Origin: Mugil cephalus
Lineage: Eukaryota; Chordata; Actinopteri; Mugiliformes; Mugilidae
Reading direction: 5' to 3'
DNA: 64,000 bases
Assembly (NCBI RefSeq): GCF_022458985.1
Contig: NC_061783.1
Coordinates: 10,818,413 to 10,882,412, forward strand
Shown: positions 1-12,563 of the stretch, piece after piece
Numbering within the stretch: position 1 is the first letter of the stretch
Layout of the letters: each line of letters begins with the position of its first letter
Program-made: the position numbers and the translations under genes
The notes under the pieces: model-generated
Told to the model about the DNA's origin: nothing
Seen by the model: only the letters and a program-made list of their open reading frames with translations
Database searches by the model: none

Positions 1-1
1 G

Positions 2-988
<987 letters not shown>

Positions 989-2060
989 AATTGGTAAGAC
1001 ACCACCAAAACACTTTAAAAATACCAGTTTGTTGTTTTAAAAAAAAAAAAAAAAGCTGCATTGATACAAATTGCACCAATACTCATTTGAAATGTTGTCC
1101 TCTGTTCTTTTGCAGTTGTATTCTGATAGAACCTGCATTGTGATTGGCCTGTATAGTCTGACACAGCATTATGATTGGCCTGTAGAGTGTTGAAGGTAAA
1201 GAAAGGAATAAGGGGTCTTGGAAAGTGCCTGACACAAGAAAACAAAGATGGTTGCCACAGGAATGTTAAAGCAAGTTGAAACTGGGGGGGAGGGGTTAAA
1301 GTATCAGAGAGATGTGGAATCACACAATGGAGGTCTTGGAGCAGGTTACCTAACTGGATGAGTGCACATGAGGTGGATCTTAAAAGTTTGAAACACATAT
1401 GTTTTAGCCTTGCCTGTATTATCATTTTTTTGTTTCTACTTTTCTTATTCTATTTTTTTATTTCTTTTTGTATTACTCATTCTCTGTTATGGTACTGACC
1501 CAGCTTGCCTTCGCACTAGCCATCTTCATTTTCTCTTCAATGCTAATCATTTGTAATTTTCTTTTTTTAAACGTATATTACATGTAGTGTTAAGTTATAG
1601 TGATATTATACAATGTTCCTTTGGTTTATGGTCGAATGTGTAGAACACTAATAATCAGTTGAATTGTACTCTGACTTAAAGTGTAACATTGTGTAGTTTT
1701 TTTATAATCTCAAAAATGGAGAATTATGCATTCTTAATATGTGCTTGTTTAAGCATAAAATATGTCAGTGTCACAAATGTTCTAAAGAGGGGTACGGGTG
1801 AAATTGAGGGTGGGTCGGGGATAAATCTAGAGACAAGTGTTTTATATACAGTGTCACTGGTAGGTTAACAACTATTTTGTATGCTATCATTGGATGTCTG
1901 ATAGAAAAGTCTAATGCTATCGTTGGTGGGCTAATAAAACCCAGTTTTATGTGCTATCAAGGTTAGCTAGGTCGATGAACAGTTGTAGTCCTGCTGTGCT
2001 TATTTTGGAGACGAGGTTATGACACGGCTGAACAATAAAATGGCATTTTATTTCATTTAG
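989..2060 (+). other. beta-catenin 3' UTR with a UTR intron and poly(A) signals
   Basis: A splice donor (ggtaagac) follows the stop codon within a few bases, and a good acceptor (ttcttttgcag) ends at 1115. The 3' UTR therefore appears to be interrupted by an intron of about 120 bases, as in mammalian CTNNB1, where a 3' UTR intron is known. The rest is AT-rich. AATAAA occurs at 1933-1938 and 2034-2039; the second is followed by a T/GT-rich stretch and is the likelier cleavage signal. Confidence 0.7.
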
Positions 2061-3250
2061 TCTCTGTCCTGTGTCTTTTGTCCTTATAAAACTACACTTT
2101 AAATGTGACGTAACCAACCAACAATGTTCAATTGATGTCATCAACTAAGAATATATGAAGCTTTCAGTCATGCTGGTAAAATATATATACTTGTGGCCTG
2201 TACCAAGCTGTAGTGTTAGCATTTCCTTTTGACTGAAGTAACAAGAGGAAGAATAAATATTGTTCACTGATGAGCATTAATGTGACATTAAAAAACAATC
2301 TCAGACGGAGGTCGTAGATGTGGACGGAGCTGAAGCCCTTGATAATGAAGATGAGGAGAGCTGCAGAAAGCTTTGAATGTAAAGAGCTGAAGCCAGTTTG
2401 CTGGAAGACAGTGGGGAAACTGAGGTAAAATTGAGAAATAATCTATTTTGACAGCTTTGGAAGCCTTGATGAGAACTAAATGCCTGAAACCGTCCAAAGG
2501 GACCATAGAGCAATAGACAGAATTTCCTAATTCAACTTTTAAACTTTGGCTCAAACTATTTAAATCTTTAAAGCTACATTTTAATCAGCTGAAAAAGGAA
2601 AACGCAAACTTCAACGTTTGTTAGGGGGGAAAATGCCCTCAATGCACCATAATAAGCAAATGTGTTTTGTTTTTCCAAAGTTGTAAAAGACCTTTTTTAA
2701 TTATATAAAGTGAGTGATAAATTGTACGCATCGTCTGAGATGTGTTGCAGGGAAGTTATATTGTGAAAAGATGCTTTGGCATTTGTCAGACTCAGCAGAG
2801 ATAGCATCTGTCCTACCTCAGTTTTATGTGTCTCTTTTCCAGACTTCTCCTCCTTTATCGCTATCATCATTCCCCCGGTGATGTGTTATTCTCCGAGTCT
2901 GAGCAGCTTCCAGCTCCAAAGTTACACAGACACATGGTTAAGTGCTAAAGTTCGCAAACCTCTCTGCAATGTTCTTATATTGTTGATCAAAGTAGATAGT
3001 CTCCATCCCCTGCAGCAAGCAGACAGTTCTTTAAATGTTGTTTTGATAAAGCGACACTGCTTTCAAAGTTACTCATTAAACCTCGTTAGGCAGGCGGTCA
3101 TGATAAATCTTAGGCTGATAATAGACCTTCAGGTAACCCTCGGCAAACATGGCCTCCTCCAAACAACTGACTGGACCTTGGAGCATCTCAGTGTAATGGA
3201 AAGCGTTTTAGTAGTGAACAGATTTTAACAGTAATGATCCTTGTCATTCA
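2061..3250. other. intergenic DNA downstream of beta-catenin
   Basis: Unique-looking, AT-rich sequence. Open frames up to 150 codons exist, but they lack splice context or recognisable protein character. I see no gene, repeat or promoter here. Confidence 0.5.
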
Positions 3251-3502
3251 TTAGTGACTTCGGAAGGTTATGATACACGGATTCAATCTTGAATTTGATT
3301 TTAATATTCGCACCAAAGTGCTCTCCAGCTCTGCGGCTGACACACGTCGTTTTCTCCTCGGATCATGCCGAGCACAGAATCTTAGACGCTCATTTCTGAG
3401 CATTGCAGGATGTCCATCTGCTGCTGCAACGTGCAGGAAATTTGTCAAACCACTGTTGAACAAGTTCTTTATCAAAGTAGTGTGTGGTTCCAGCGCTGCC
3501 AT
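3251..3502 (-). CDS. unrecognised 83-codon frame, possible first exon
   Basis: I do not recognise this protein. On the minus strand an ATG in a near-ideal Kozak setting (GCTACCATGGCA, about 3508-3497) opens a frame starting MAALEPHTTLIKNLFNSGL, followed by a basic stretch (RHDPRRKRR). A weak donor-like GTGCGA lies near 3320, so a spliced first exon is possible. The plus strand is also open across the same bases, so chance is a fair explanation. It lies just left of the tandem array and is not part of the repeated unit. Confidence 0.2.
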   Translation of the reverse strand: MAALEPHTTLIKNLFNSGLTNFLHVAAADGHPAMLRNERLRFCARHDPRRKRRVSAAELESTLVRILKSNSRLNPCIITFRSH

Positions 3503-3623
3503 GGTAGCCGACTACATTACTCATAGACATGTTCCGCTTTCACATTTAAAATCCCGGGTCGACCTTTAGACCCTGGTCGACTCGCCTTTGAAGGGCCCCC
3601 GCTGTGAGAGCTTTTTTTTTTTT
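3503..3623. other. short GC-rich flank left of the array
   Basis: Contains a small inverted motif (gggtcgacc and ggtcgac around 3555-3580) and a poly-T run at 3612-3623 that ends where homology to the tandem unit begins. If the frame at 3251-3502 is real, this would be its promoter; no TATA box is seen. Confidence 0.3.
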
Positions 3624-3872
3624 CCTTCCTCATACATCATCGCCTACATTGATAAACAATCGGTGGCATGGTGTAACTTACTTTTTTTTTAACGCTTTCA
3701 GTTTGTTGTTGATGACGTGAAGAATGGACCGGTCAAACCCACGCTCTTTCAAAAGGCTGCTGATATTAGAATAAATTAATTCAATTGTCCTTATTTTGAC
3801 ATTTTTTCCCGGTCTCTGGTGCACTCAGGAGGACGTGGCCCAAAGCGGCAGTGATACCTTCTATAGTTGACA

Positions 3873-4055
3873 GTTACCATGGAAACGAACAGGGCTTGCT
3901 CTTTGATGACGTCATCACGAAGTCATCATGACGTAAGGCCACGGAGGAACCGAGGTTTTAAATACAGGTCTTCTATCAGTCATCTGGCAGAATCTGTCAT
4001 CCTGACGGATGCATGAGGACCCCCCTCCTTACAGTAACTGTATGGAGGGGGGTCC
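3873..4055 (+). promoter_or_regulatory. promoter-like block, array unit 1
   Basis: In order: X-box-like GTTACCATGGAAAC (3873-3886; RFX consensus), perfect CRE TGACGTCA (3907-3914) with a further CRE half-site (TGACGTAAG) 17 bases on, TATA-like TTTAAATA (3957-3964), and a hairpin at 4017-4055. The hairpin has a 12-bp perfect stem (ggacccccctcc with ggaggggggtcc) extended by tacag/ctgta. A perfect 22-bp palindrome follows at 4105-4126. An open frame of 76 codons (4013-4243) starts in the hairpin. Promoter function is inferred from motif order only. Confidence 0.5.
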
Positions 4056-4473
4056 GGGTCACAGATCAGCTGCACACTAGCACAGAGACCCGATGGGTGC
4101 GTTGCAGAGACTCTGCAGAGTCTCTGACAGTTCTGTGCCTGGCCTGTGCTTTTGGACAGCAGACCTGTGACCGCATCCTGCACCAGGAGACCCCACAGGC
4201 AGGGACGCTCTCAAGGAGCCTTAGAGTGTCTTTGTTTGTGTAGCCATCGTGCTATATGAGGGGTAACAGGTTCATCATCTCATTCACTGGGTATGAGTGT
4301 GATGGTGTTGAGCAGAGCAACACTGTATCAGTCACTATGGTCAGGAGAAGCGAATTGCATTGACCATCTTGTGACAAGGCAAAGTTCTACTGCGAAACTT
4401 TGTAAACTTTGTCACAGAGGTCAAGTGTCTGTGGTATAATTAACATTTGTGTTTTTTCCGTTTTCTCTTTTAG

Positions 4474-4981
<508 letters not shown>

Positions 4982-5430
4982 ATAACACACACAAACACAC
5001 ACACTTAACATGGAGATTTGAATAAATCCCTGTGTCCTGCACAGTGGCCGATGCCACAGAATGGAAAATCGATAAATTATTGCAAATATGTTTTGTTTTT
5101 TTATTAGGACAATAAAAGATAATTGCTTTTCCGTCCATTAGATGGTGCTGTTTTTCTGGTGTGTGGAGGAGGCAGCTGGAAGCAGCTGAAACGGAAGTGC
5201 GGGTATTAGAGTAGAAAAGCTTTCCTTTCAGGCCATGATTTGCAGTTGAAACCATGCCACAATTTATCCCAGCACATACTATGTCATCACAATTCAAAAT
5301 GTTAAAAGCAATGAAGATTGTATCATGACTTAAGTACGATGATCACAGCGTATCATTTACAGTAATTATTCCTGGAAATGTCAAAAATAAATTTCTTCAA
5401 CAGCTTCCTGCACCAAAAAAAGTTCAGGAG

Positions 5431-5758
5431 ATGCAGATCAGGACGGAGAAGTTTGGAGCTCAGCTGTCCTCCATTGATCCGACTGTCGCCGCTCACAGAG
5501 CTGCGCTCATGAAGCGCACCACCTACCTGGCTAAGATCGCTTTCGTCCTCCGAGATGCTCCATGCAGGATGTTATTTTCAGGTTCCAATGGTCCCAGATT
5601 CACCGAAAAGTACAAGGAACTACTGGAAGCTGGACTGTAGTCAGATCACTACAAAGATGGTGCGTCGTCACTTTAAAGAAATCCTGCAGCTCTTCCCCGA
5701 GTTGGCCTCCAAAGTGGAAACAGAGAACCTGAGCAGAGCATCAGAGGAAAACTCAGCC
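5431..5758 (+). pseudogene. forkhead-like fragment, unit 1
   Basis: Bases 5431-5571 match coding exon 1 of Fox-A at 15,661. The sequence then jumps directly to the end of intron 2 (ttattttcag) and exon 3 from 5582, cut off at 5758 after ...AAACTCAGCC. The end of exon 1, intron 1, exon 2 and most of intron 2 are therefore deleted, which removes the recognition helix. Reading through gives a 69-codon frame ending at 5640 that is frameshifted after residue 48 or so. The source gene looks like Fox-A/Fox-B. Confidence 0.85.
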
Positions 5759-6017
5759 TTCCTCATGCATCATCGCCTACATTGATAAACAATCGGTGGC
5801 ATGGCGTAACTTACTTTTTTTTTAAACGCTTTCAGTTTGTTGTTGATGACGTGAAGAATGGACCGGTCAAACCCACGCTCTTTCAAAAGGCTGCTGATAT
5901 TAGAATAAATCAATTCAATTGTCCTTATTTTGACATCTTTTCCCGGTCTCGCTGTATTTACTGATGCACTCGGGAGGACGTGGCCCAAAGCGGCAGTGAT
6001 ACCTTCTATAGTTGACA

Positions 6018-6200
6018 GTTACCATGGAAACGAACAGGGCTTGCTCTTTGATGACGTCATCACGAAGTCATCATGACGTAAGGCCACGGAGGAACCGAGG
6101 TTTTAAATACAGGTCTTCTATCAGTCATCTGGCAGAATCTGTCATCCTGACGGATGCATGAGGACCCCCCTCCTTACAGTGACTGTATGGAGGGGGGTCC
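6018..6200 (+). promoter_or_regulatory. promoter-like block, array unit 2
   Basis: X-box-like site at 6018-6031, CRE at 6052-6059, TATA-like site at 6102-6109 and perfect hairpin at 6162-6200, all intact with the same spacing as in unit 1. One base in the hairpin loop differs from unit 1 (gtgac instead of gtaac). The downstream 76-codon frame is altered near its end by a one-base change in a C run. Confidence 0.5.
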
Positions 6201-6602
6201 GGGTCACAGATCAGCTGCACACTAGCACAGAGACCCGATGGGTGCGTTGCAGAGACTCTGCAGAGTCTCTGACAGTTCTGTGCCTGGCCTGTGCTTTTGG
6301 ACAGCGGACCTGTGACCGCATCCTGCACCAGGAGACCCCCAGGCAGGGACGCTCTCAAGGAGCCTTAGAGTGTCTTTGTTTGTGTAGCCATCGTGCTATA
6401 TGAGGGTAACAGGTTCATCATCTCATTCACTGGGTATAGTGTGATGGGTTGAGCAGAGCAACACTGTATCAGTCACTATGGTCAGGAGAAGCATTGCATT
6501 GACCATCTTGTGAAGGCAAAGTTCTCTGCGAAACTTTGTAAACTTGTCACAGGTCAAGTGTCTGTGGTATAATTAACATTTGTTTTTTTCCGTACTCTTT
6601 AG

Positions 6603-7020
6603 GTGGCCAGGTCTGACAGAATATCCTGATTTCTAAAGTCACTGAAGGGGTCAACGACTTGCGAGTTCCATGTGCCATTCAGTTATGGATTGTAAGTTAT
6701 GGAGGAGCAGGTTGCACAAAAGGAGCATACCTTCACTAAAGGAATTGTATTTCAGACGTCGTACGTTTGGTTTGGACATGAATGGCTTGCAAACTTCTTG
6801 GATCGGCACCATGGCCCTCAAGCCCTTGGAAATCTCTTACACCCATGGGTTGTTGCAAAATTTCAATTATCAAATACAAAAGATATGAGTTCAAAGTGTA
6901 AAGTGTCCTTTTTTTTCTTTTCAGTGATTGGGTTTGCGAGATCTAAAACTCTGTTTGACAAGCAATTGCAACAAGCAGTCCATTACTACAACATGCACAG
7001 TCTTTGGCTCAAGGGCAAAC
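6603..7020 (+). pseudogene. GH31 fragment, unit 2 (badly degraded)
   Basis: The three GH31 exons can be followed by short matches (aggtggccaggtctgacag..., ctgtttgaca..., catgcacagtct...). Many bases are missing throughout and no frame survives. The losses are small and scattered, unlike the clean exon borders in units 1 and 5. Confidence 0.7.
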
Positions 7021-7472
7021 GTCTGCTGTTGGCATTTTTCCTTCTTTAGCCAGTCAACACAACCATCCCACAAAGACACCAACACTTAAATGGGATTTGA
7101 ATAATCCTGTCCTGCACATGGGTATGATCAGAATTGGAAATCGATAAATTTTGCAAAAGTTTTGTTTTTTTTTTGACAAGAAAGATAATTCTTTTCCGTC
7201 CATTGTAGGGCTGTTTTTCATATTGGGAGGAGCGACAAGGTTGAACAAGAAGTGCTGAGATCTTAGAGTAAAAAGCTTTCCTTTCAGCCAATTTCACATT
7301 AAAACCATACAAAATTTATCCAGAATCTAGTCATTTTTCATTTCAAAATGTTAAAAGCATGAAGATTGTTCATACTTTGAATGATGCTCAACAGAATCAT
7401 TTACATAATTATAACTGAAATTTGAAAAATGAAATTTCAAACAGCTTCCTGCACCAAAAAAGTTCAGGAAGA

Positions 7473-7763
7473 TGCAATCAACGAGAAGTTTGAGCTCAGT
7501 CCCCATGATCCGACAGTCGCCGCTCACAGAGCTGCCTATGAAGCGCACCTACCTGGCATGCACGTTGACACTCGATGTTCATGCAATGGTTTATTTTCAG
7601 TTCCAATGGTCACAGATTCATTCCGAATATAAAGGACTACTGAATGCTGGATGTAGTCAGAGTCACTAAAAGTGGATGCGTTCACTTTAAAGAAATCCTG
7701 GCATTTCCCGAGATGGCCTCGTAGGCAAATTGAGTTGAACCATGCAGCACAAGGAAAATCCAG
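7473..7763 (+). pseudogene. forkhead-like fragment, unit 2 (badly degraded)
   Basis: Recognisable from gaagatgcaatcaacgagaagtttgagctcag onward and again at ttattttcagttccaatggtc. It has the same exon-1-to-exon-3 deletion as unit 1, plus many small losses. It ends at the usual unit junction (ccagccttcctc). Confidence 0.7.
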
Positions 7764-7984
7764 CCTTCCTCTATGCATCATGCATTAATAAACAAACGGT
7801 GATCTACTTACTTTTTTTTAAACGCTTTCATTGTTATGATGATCTGGAAAATGGACAGTCAAACCAGCTCTTTAAAGCTCTCGATAATAAGATAGAATTC
7901 AATTCGATTGTTGGATCTTTCCGTTCCGTTTGACTGTGCATCAGGGACGTGGCCCAAGAAGCGCACACTACCTCTATAGTTTAC

Positions 7985-8154
7985 GTTACCATGGAATCGA
8001 ACAGGGCTTGCTCTTTGTACGTCATCACGATCATCATGTACTAAGGCCACGGAGGAACCGAGGTTTAAATACAGCTTTCAGTCGTCTGGCAGAATCTGTC
8101 TCCTGTCAGGATGCATGAGACCCCCTCCTTACAGTGACTGTATGGAGTGGGGGT
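7985..8154 (+). promoter_or_regulatory. promoter-like block, array unit 3 (damaged)
   Basis: X-box-like site (GTTACCATGGAATC) at 7985-7998. The CRE is broken (ttgtacgtca), the TATA-like TTTAAATA is at 8063-8070, and the hairpin at about 8119-8154 is imperfect because both stem strands changed. Confidence 0.4.
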
Positions 8155-8485
8155 CCGGGTCACAGATCAGCTGCACACTAGCAAGGACCGATGGGTGCGT
8201 TGCAGTGAGACTCTGCAGATTCTGACAGTTCTGTGCCTGGCTGTGCTTTTGGACAGCGGACCTGTGACCGCATCCTGCACCAGGAGACCCCACAGGCAGG
8301 GACTCTCAAGGAGCCTTAGAGTCTTGTGTTGTCTAGCATCGTGCTTTGTGAGTACACAGCGTCATCATCATGGTGAGTGGGGTAGACAAATGTTCATCAC
8401 TTTCAAAGTGCATTGCCATTGTGCAGGCAAGTTCTGCAATTGTAAATTAGACATTTGTTATTTTGTTTTTCCTTTTCTCTTTTAG

Positions 8486-8927
8486 GTTGGGCCAGGTCTG
8501 ACAGCATATCCTGATTTCTCCGATGAAGTGACAACGACTTGCAGAAGTTCCATGTGCCATTTGATGGGTTATGGATTGTAAGTTATGGATTGAAGACAGT
8601 GTTGCACAAATTCTATATTCTCCCTGACGTCGTCTCCTTTGGTTTAGGACATGAATGAGCTATCAAACTTCTTGGATGGATCGACCAATGGCTGTCCATC
8701 AAGCCCTCTTGAAATCCTCTTACACCCAGTGGGAGCAACAAATTTCACATATACACACAATACAAAGATAGAGTCTCAAAGTGTAAAGCTGTCTTTTTTT
8801 CTTTTCAGTGTACTGAGGGTTGCTGAGATCTAAACTCTGTTTGACACGGCTCAACAGAAGCAGTCCATACATTACAACATGCACGTCTCTATGGACTCAT
8901 GGAAGCAAAAGCCTCTGCGTGGCCATC
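8486..8927 (+). pseudogene. GH31 fragment, unit 3
   Basis: Exon 1 is 8486-8577. It lacks 16 bases found in units 1 and 5 (after gtgac), removing the PEWWY region and shifting the frame. Exon 2 starts at 8648 and keeps the nucleophile motif [12 protein letters not shown] but loses bases near its end. Exon 3 starts at about 8809. The 16-base loss is shared with unit 4. Confidence 0.8.
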
Positions 8928-9360
8928 TAACACACACACAAACACACACACTTAACATGGAGATTTGAATAAATCCTGTGTCTGCACAGTGGCCGATGCC
9001 ACAGAATGGAAAATCGATAAATTATTGCAATATGTTTTTTTTTATTAGGACAATAAAAGATAATTGCTTTTCCGTCCATTAGATGGTGCTGTTTTTCTGG
9101 TGTGTGGAGGAGGCAGCTGGAAGCAGCTGAAACGAAGTGCGGTATTAGAGTAGAAAACTTTCCTTTCAGGCCATGATTTGCAGTTGAAACCATGCCACAA
9201 TTTATCCCAGCACATACTATGTCATCACAATTCAAATGTTAAAGCAATGAAGATTGTATCATGATTAAGTACGATGATCACAGCGTATCATTTACAGTAA
9301 TTATTCTGGAAATGTCAAAATAAATTTCTTCAACAGCTTCCGCCCAAAAAAAGTTCAGAG

Positions 9361-9678
9361 ATGCAGATCAGACGGAGAAGTTTGGAGCTCAGCTGTCCTC
9401 CATTGATCCGACTGTCGCCGCTCACAGAGCTGCGCTCATGAAGCGCACCACCTACCTGGCTAAGATCGCTTTCGTCTCCGAGATGCTCCATGCAGGATGT
9501 TATTTTCAGGTTCAATGGTCCAGATTCACCGAAGTACAAGGAACTACTGGAAGTGACTGTAGTCAGATCACTACAAGATGGTGCGTCGTCACTTTAAAGA
9601 AATCCTGCAGCTCTTCCCCGAGTTGGCCTCCAAGTGGAAACAGAGACCTGAGCAGAGCATCAGAGGAAAACTCAGCCT
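9361..9678 (+). pseudogene. forkhead-like fragment, unit 3
   Basis: Same structure as the unit 1 fragment. Repeated single-base losses relative to units 1 and 4 (for example caaagatgg to caagatgg, cgtcctccg to cgtctccg, gagaacctg to gagacctg) destroy the frame. Nearly all differences are deletions. Confidence 0.8.
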
Positions 9679-9914
9679 TCCTCATGCATCATCGCCTACA
9701 TTGATAAACAATCGGTGGCATGCGTAACTTACTTTTTTTTAAACGCTTTCAGTTTGTTGTTGATGACGTGAGAATGGACCGGTCAAACCCACGCTCTTTC
9801 AAAGGCTGCTGATATTAGAATAAATAATTCAATTGTCTTATTTGACATTTTTCCCGTCTCTGGTGCACTCGGAGGACGTGGCCCAAAGCGCAGTGATACC
9901 TTCTATAGTTGACA

Positions 9915-10097
9915 GTTACCATGGAAACGAACAGGGCTTGCTCTTTGATGACGTCATCACGAAGTCATCATGACGTAAGGCCACGGAGGAACCGAGGTTT
10001 TAAATACAGGTCTTCTATCAGTCATCTGGCAGAATCTGTCATCCTGACGGATGCATGAGGACCCCCCTCCTTACAGTGACTGTATGGAGGGGGGTCC
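9915..10097 (+). promoter_or_regulatory. promoter-like block, array unit 4
   Basis: X-box-like site at 9915-9928, CRE at 9949-9956, TATA-like site at 9999-10006 and perfect hairpin at 10059-10097. The 76-codon downstream frame (10055-10285) is open. Confidence 0.5.
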
Positions 10098-10417
10098 GGG
10101 TCACAGATCAGCTGCACACTAGCACAGAGACCCGATGGGTGCGTTGCAGAGACTCTGCAGAGTCTCTGACAGTTCTGTGCCTGGCCTGTGCTTTTGGACA
10201 GCGGACCTGTGACCGCATCCTGCACCAGGAGACCCCACAGGCAGGGACGCTCTCAAGGAGCCTTAGAGTGTCTTTGTTTGTGTAGCCATCGTGCTATATG
10301 AGGGGTAACAGGTTCATCATCTCATTCATTGTTGAGGGTGGGTGCAAGCATGTTCTGTCATAGGTAAATTAACATTGTGGGTTTTGTTGTTTTTATTCTG
10401 CTCCTTTTCTCTTTTAG

Positions 10418-10873
10418 GTTGGGCCAGGTCTGACAGCATATCCTGATTTCTCCGATGAAGTGACAACGACTTGCAGAAGTTCCATGTGCCATTTGATGGG
10501 TTATGGATTGTAAGTTATGGATTGAAGACAGTGTTGCACAAGAATCTAATTCTCCTGACGTGTCTCCTTAGGTAGGACTATGAATGAGCTATCAAACTTC
10601 TTGATGGATCGACCAATGGCTGTCCATCAAGCCCTCTTGAAAATCCTCCTTACACCCCAGGTGGGAGGCAACAAATTTCACATATACACACAAATACAAA
10701 AGATATGAGTCTCAAAGTGTAAAGCTGTCCTTTTTTTTCTTTTCAGGTGTACTTGAGGGTTTGCTGAGATCTAAAACTCTGTTTGACACGGCTCAACAGA
10801 AGCAGTCCATACATTACAACATGCACAGTCTCTATGGACTCATGGAAGCAAAAGCCTCTGCGTGTGGCCATCT

Positions 10874-10874
<1 letters not shown>
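10418..10874 (+). pseudogene. GH31 fragment, unit 4
   Basis: Exon 1 (10418-10509) has the same 16-base deletion as unit 3. Exon 2 has a disturbed start (cttaggtaggactatgaatgag) but a good end at 10660. Exon 3 starts at 10747 with the extra G that units 1 and 5 lack, so here exons 2 and 3 join in frame (PG-VLEGLLRSKTLFDTAQQKQ). No unit has all three exons intact. The fragment runs into a long CA microsatellite. Confidence 0.82.
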
Positions 10875-10876
<2 letters not shown>

Positions 10877-10946
<70 letters not shown>

Positions 10947-10950
10947 ACAC
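10877..10950. repeat. (CA)n microsatellite, about 37 units
   Basis: Almost uninterrupted AC dinucleotides with one A insertion near the end. The other array units have only short CA runs here, so this copy has expanded. Confidence 0.97.
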
Positions 10951-11375
10951 TTAACATGGAGATTTGAATAAATCACTGTGTCCTGCACAGTGGCCGATGC
11001 CACAGAATGGAAAATCGATAAATTATTGCAAATATGTTTTGTTTTTTATTAGGACAATAAAAGATAATTGCTTTTCCGTCCATTAGATGGTGCTGTTTTT
11101 CTGGTGTGTGGAGGAGGCAGCTGGAAGCAGCTGAAACAGAAGTGCAGGTATTAGAGTAGAAAAACTTTCCTTTCAGGCCATGATTTGCAGTTGAAACCAT
11201 GCCACAATTTATCCCAGCACATACTATGTCATCACAATTCAAAATGTTAAAAGCAATGAAGATTGTATCATGACTTAAGTACGATGATCACAGCGTATCA
11301 TTTACAGTAATTATTCCTGGAAATGTCAAAAATAAATTTCTTCAACAGCTTCCTGCACCAAAAAAAGTTCAGGAG

Positions 11376-11703
11376 ATGCAGATCAGGACGGAGAAGTTTG
11401 GAGCTCAGCTGTCCTCCATTGATCCGACTGTCGCCGCTCACAGAGCTGCGCTCATGAAGCGCACCACCTACCTGGCTAAGATCGCTTTCGTCCTCCGAGA
11501 TGCTCCATGCAGGATGTTATTTTCAGGTTCCAATGGTCCCAGATTCACCGAAAAGTACAAGGAACTACTGGAAGCTGGACTGTAGTCAGATCACTACAAA
11601 GATGGTGCGTCGTCACTTTAAAGAAATCCTGCAGCTCTTCCCCGAGTTGGCCTCCAAAGTGGAAACAGAGAACCTGAGCAGAGCATCAGGGGAAAAGTCA
11701 GCC
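11376..11703 (+). pseudogene. forkhead-like fragment, unit 4
   Basis: Almost identical to the unit 1 fragment, including the 69-codon read-through frame (11,376-11,585) and the deletion joining exon 1 to the end of intron 2. Small differences occur near the end (catcaggggaaaagtc). Confidence 0.85.
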
Positions 11704-11962
11704 TTCCTCATGCATCATCGCCTACATTGATAAACAATCGGTGGCATGGCGTAACTTACTTTTTTTTTAAACGCTTTCAGTTTGTTGTTGATGACGTGAA
11801 GAATGGACCGGTCAAACCCACGCTCTTTCAAAAGGCTGCTGATATTAGAATAAATTAATTCAATTGTCCTTATTTTGACATCTTTTCCCGGTCTCGCTGT
11901 ATTTACTGATGCACTCGGGAGGACGTGGCCCAAAGCGGCAGTGATACCTTCTATAGTTGACA

Positions 11963-12145
11963 GTTACCATGGAAACGAACAGGGCTTGCTCTTTGATGAC
12001 GTCATCACGAAGTCATCATGACGTAAGGCCACGGAGGAACCGAGGTTTTAAATACAGGTCTTCTATCAGTCATCTGGCAGAATCTGTCATCCTGACGGAT
12101 GCATGAGGACCCCCCTCCTTACAGTGACTGTATGGAGGGGGGTCC
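11963..12145 (+). promoter_or_regulatory. promoter-like block, array unit 5
   Basis: X-box-like site at 11963-11976, CRE at 11997-12004, TATA-like site at 12047-12054, perfect hairpin at 12107-12145. The 76-codon frame (12103-12333) is open. Confidence 0.5.
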
Positions 12146-12563
12146 GGGTCACAGATCAGCTGCACACTAGCACAGAGACCCGATGGGTGCGTTGCAGAGA
12201 CTCTGCAGAGTCTCTGACAGTTCTGTGCCTGGCCTGTGCTTTTGGACAGTGGACCTGTGACCGCATCCTGCACCAGGAGACCCCACAGGCAGGGACGCTC
12301 TCAAGGAGCCTTAGAGTGTCTTTGTTTGTGTAGCCATCGTGCTATATGAGGGGTAACAGGTTCATCATCTCATTCACTGGGTATGAGTGTGATGGTGTTG
12401 AGCAGAGCAACACTGTATCAGTCACTATGGTCAGGAGAAGCGAATTGCATTGACCATCTTGTGACAAGGCAAAGTTCTGCTGCGAAACTTTGTAAACTTT
12501 GTCACAGAGGTCAAGTGTCTGTGGTATAATTAACATTTGTGTTTTTTCCCTATTCTCTTTTAG

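Noticed and set aside
4013-4243. 76-codon frame repeated in units 1, 4 and 5 (and extended in unit 2)
   Set aside because: Units are too similar for conservation to mean anything, the reverse strand is open too, and the sequence shows no known family. Kept only as a note under the promoter-like blocks.
5770-5988. Minus-strand 72-codon frame repeated in units 2 and 5
   Set aside because: Composition looks protein-like, but the plus strand is equally open and no splice partners or homologue are recognised.
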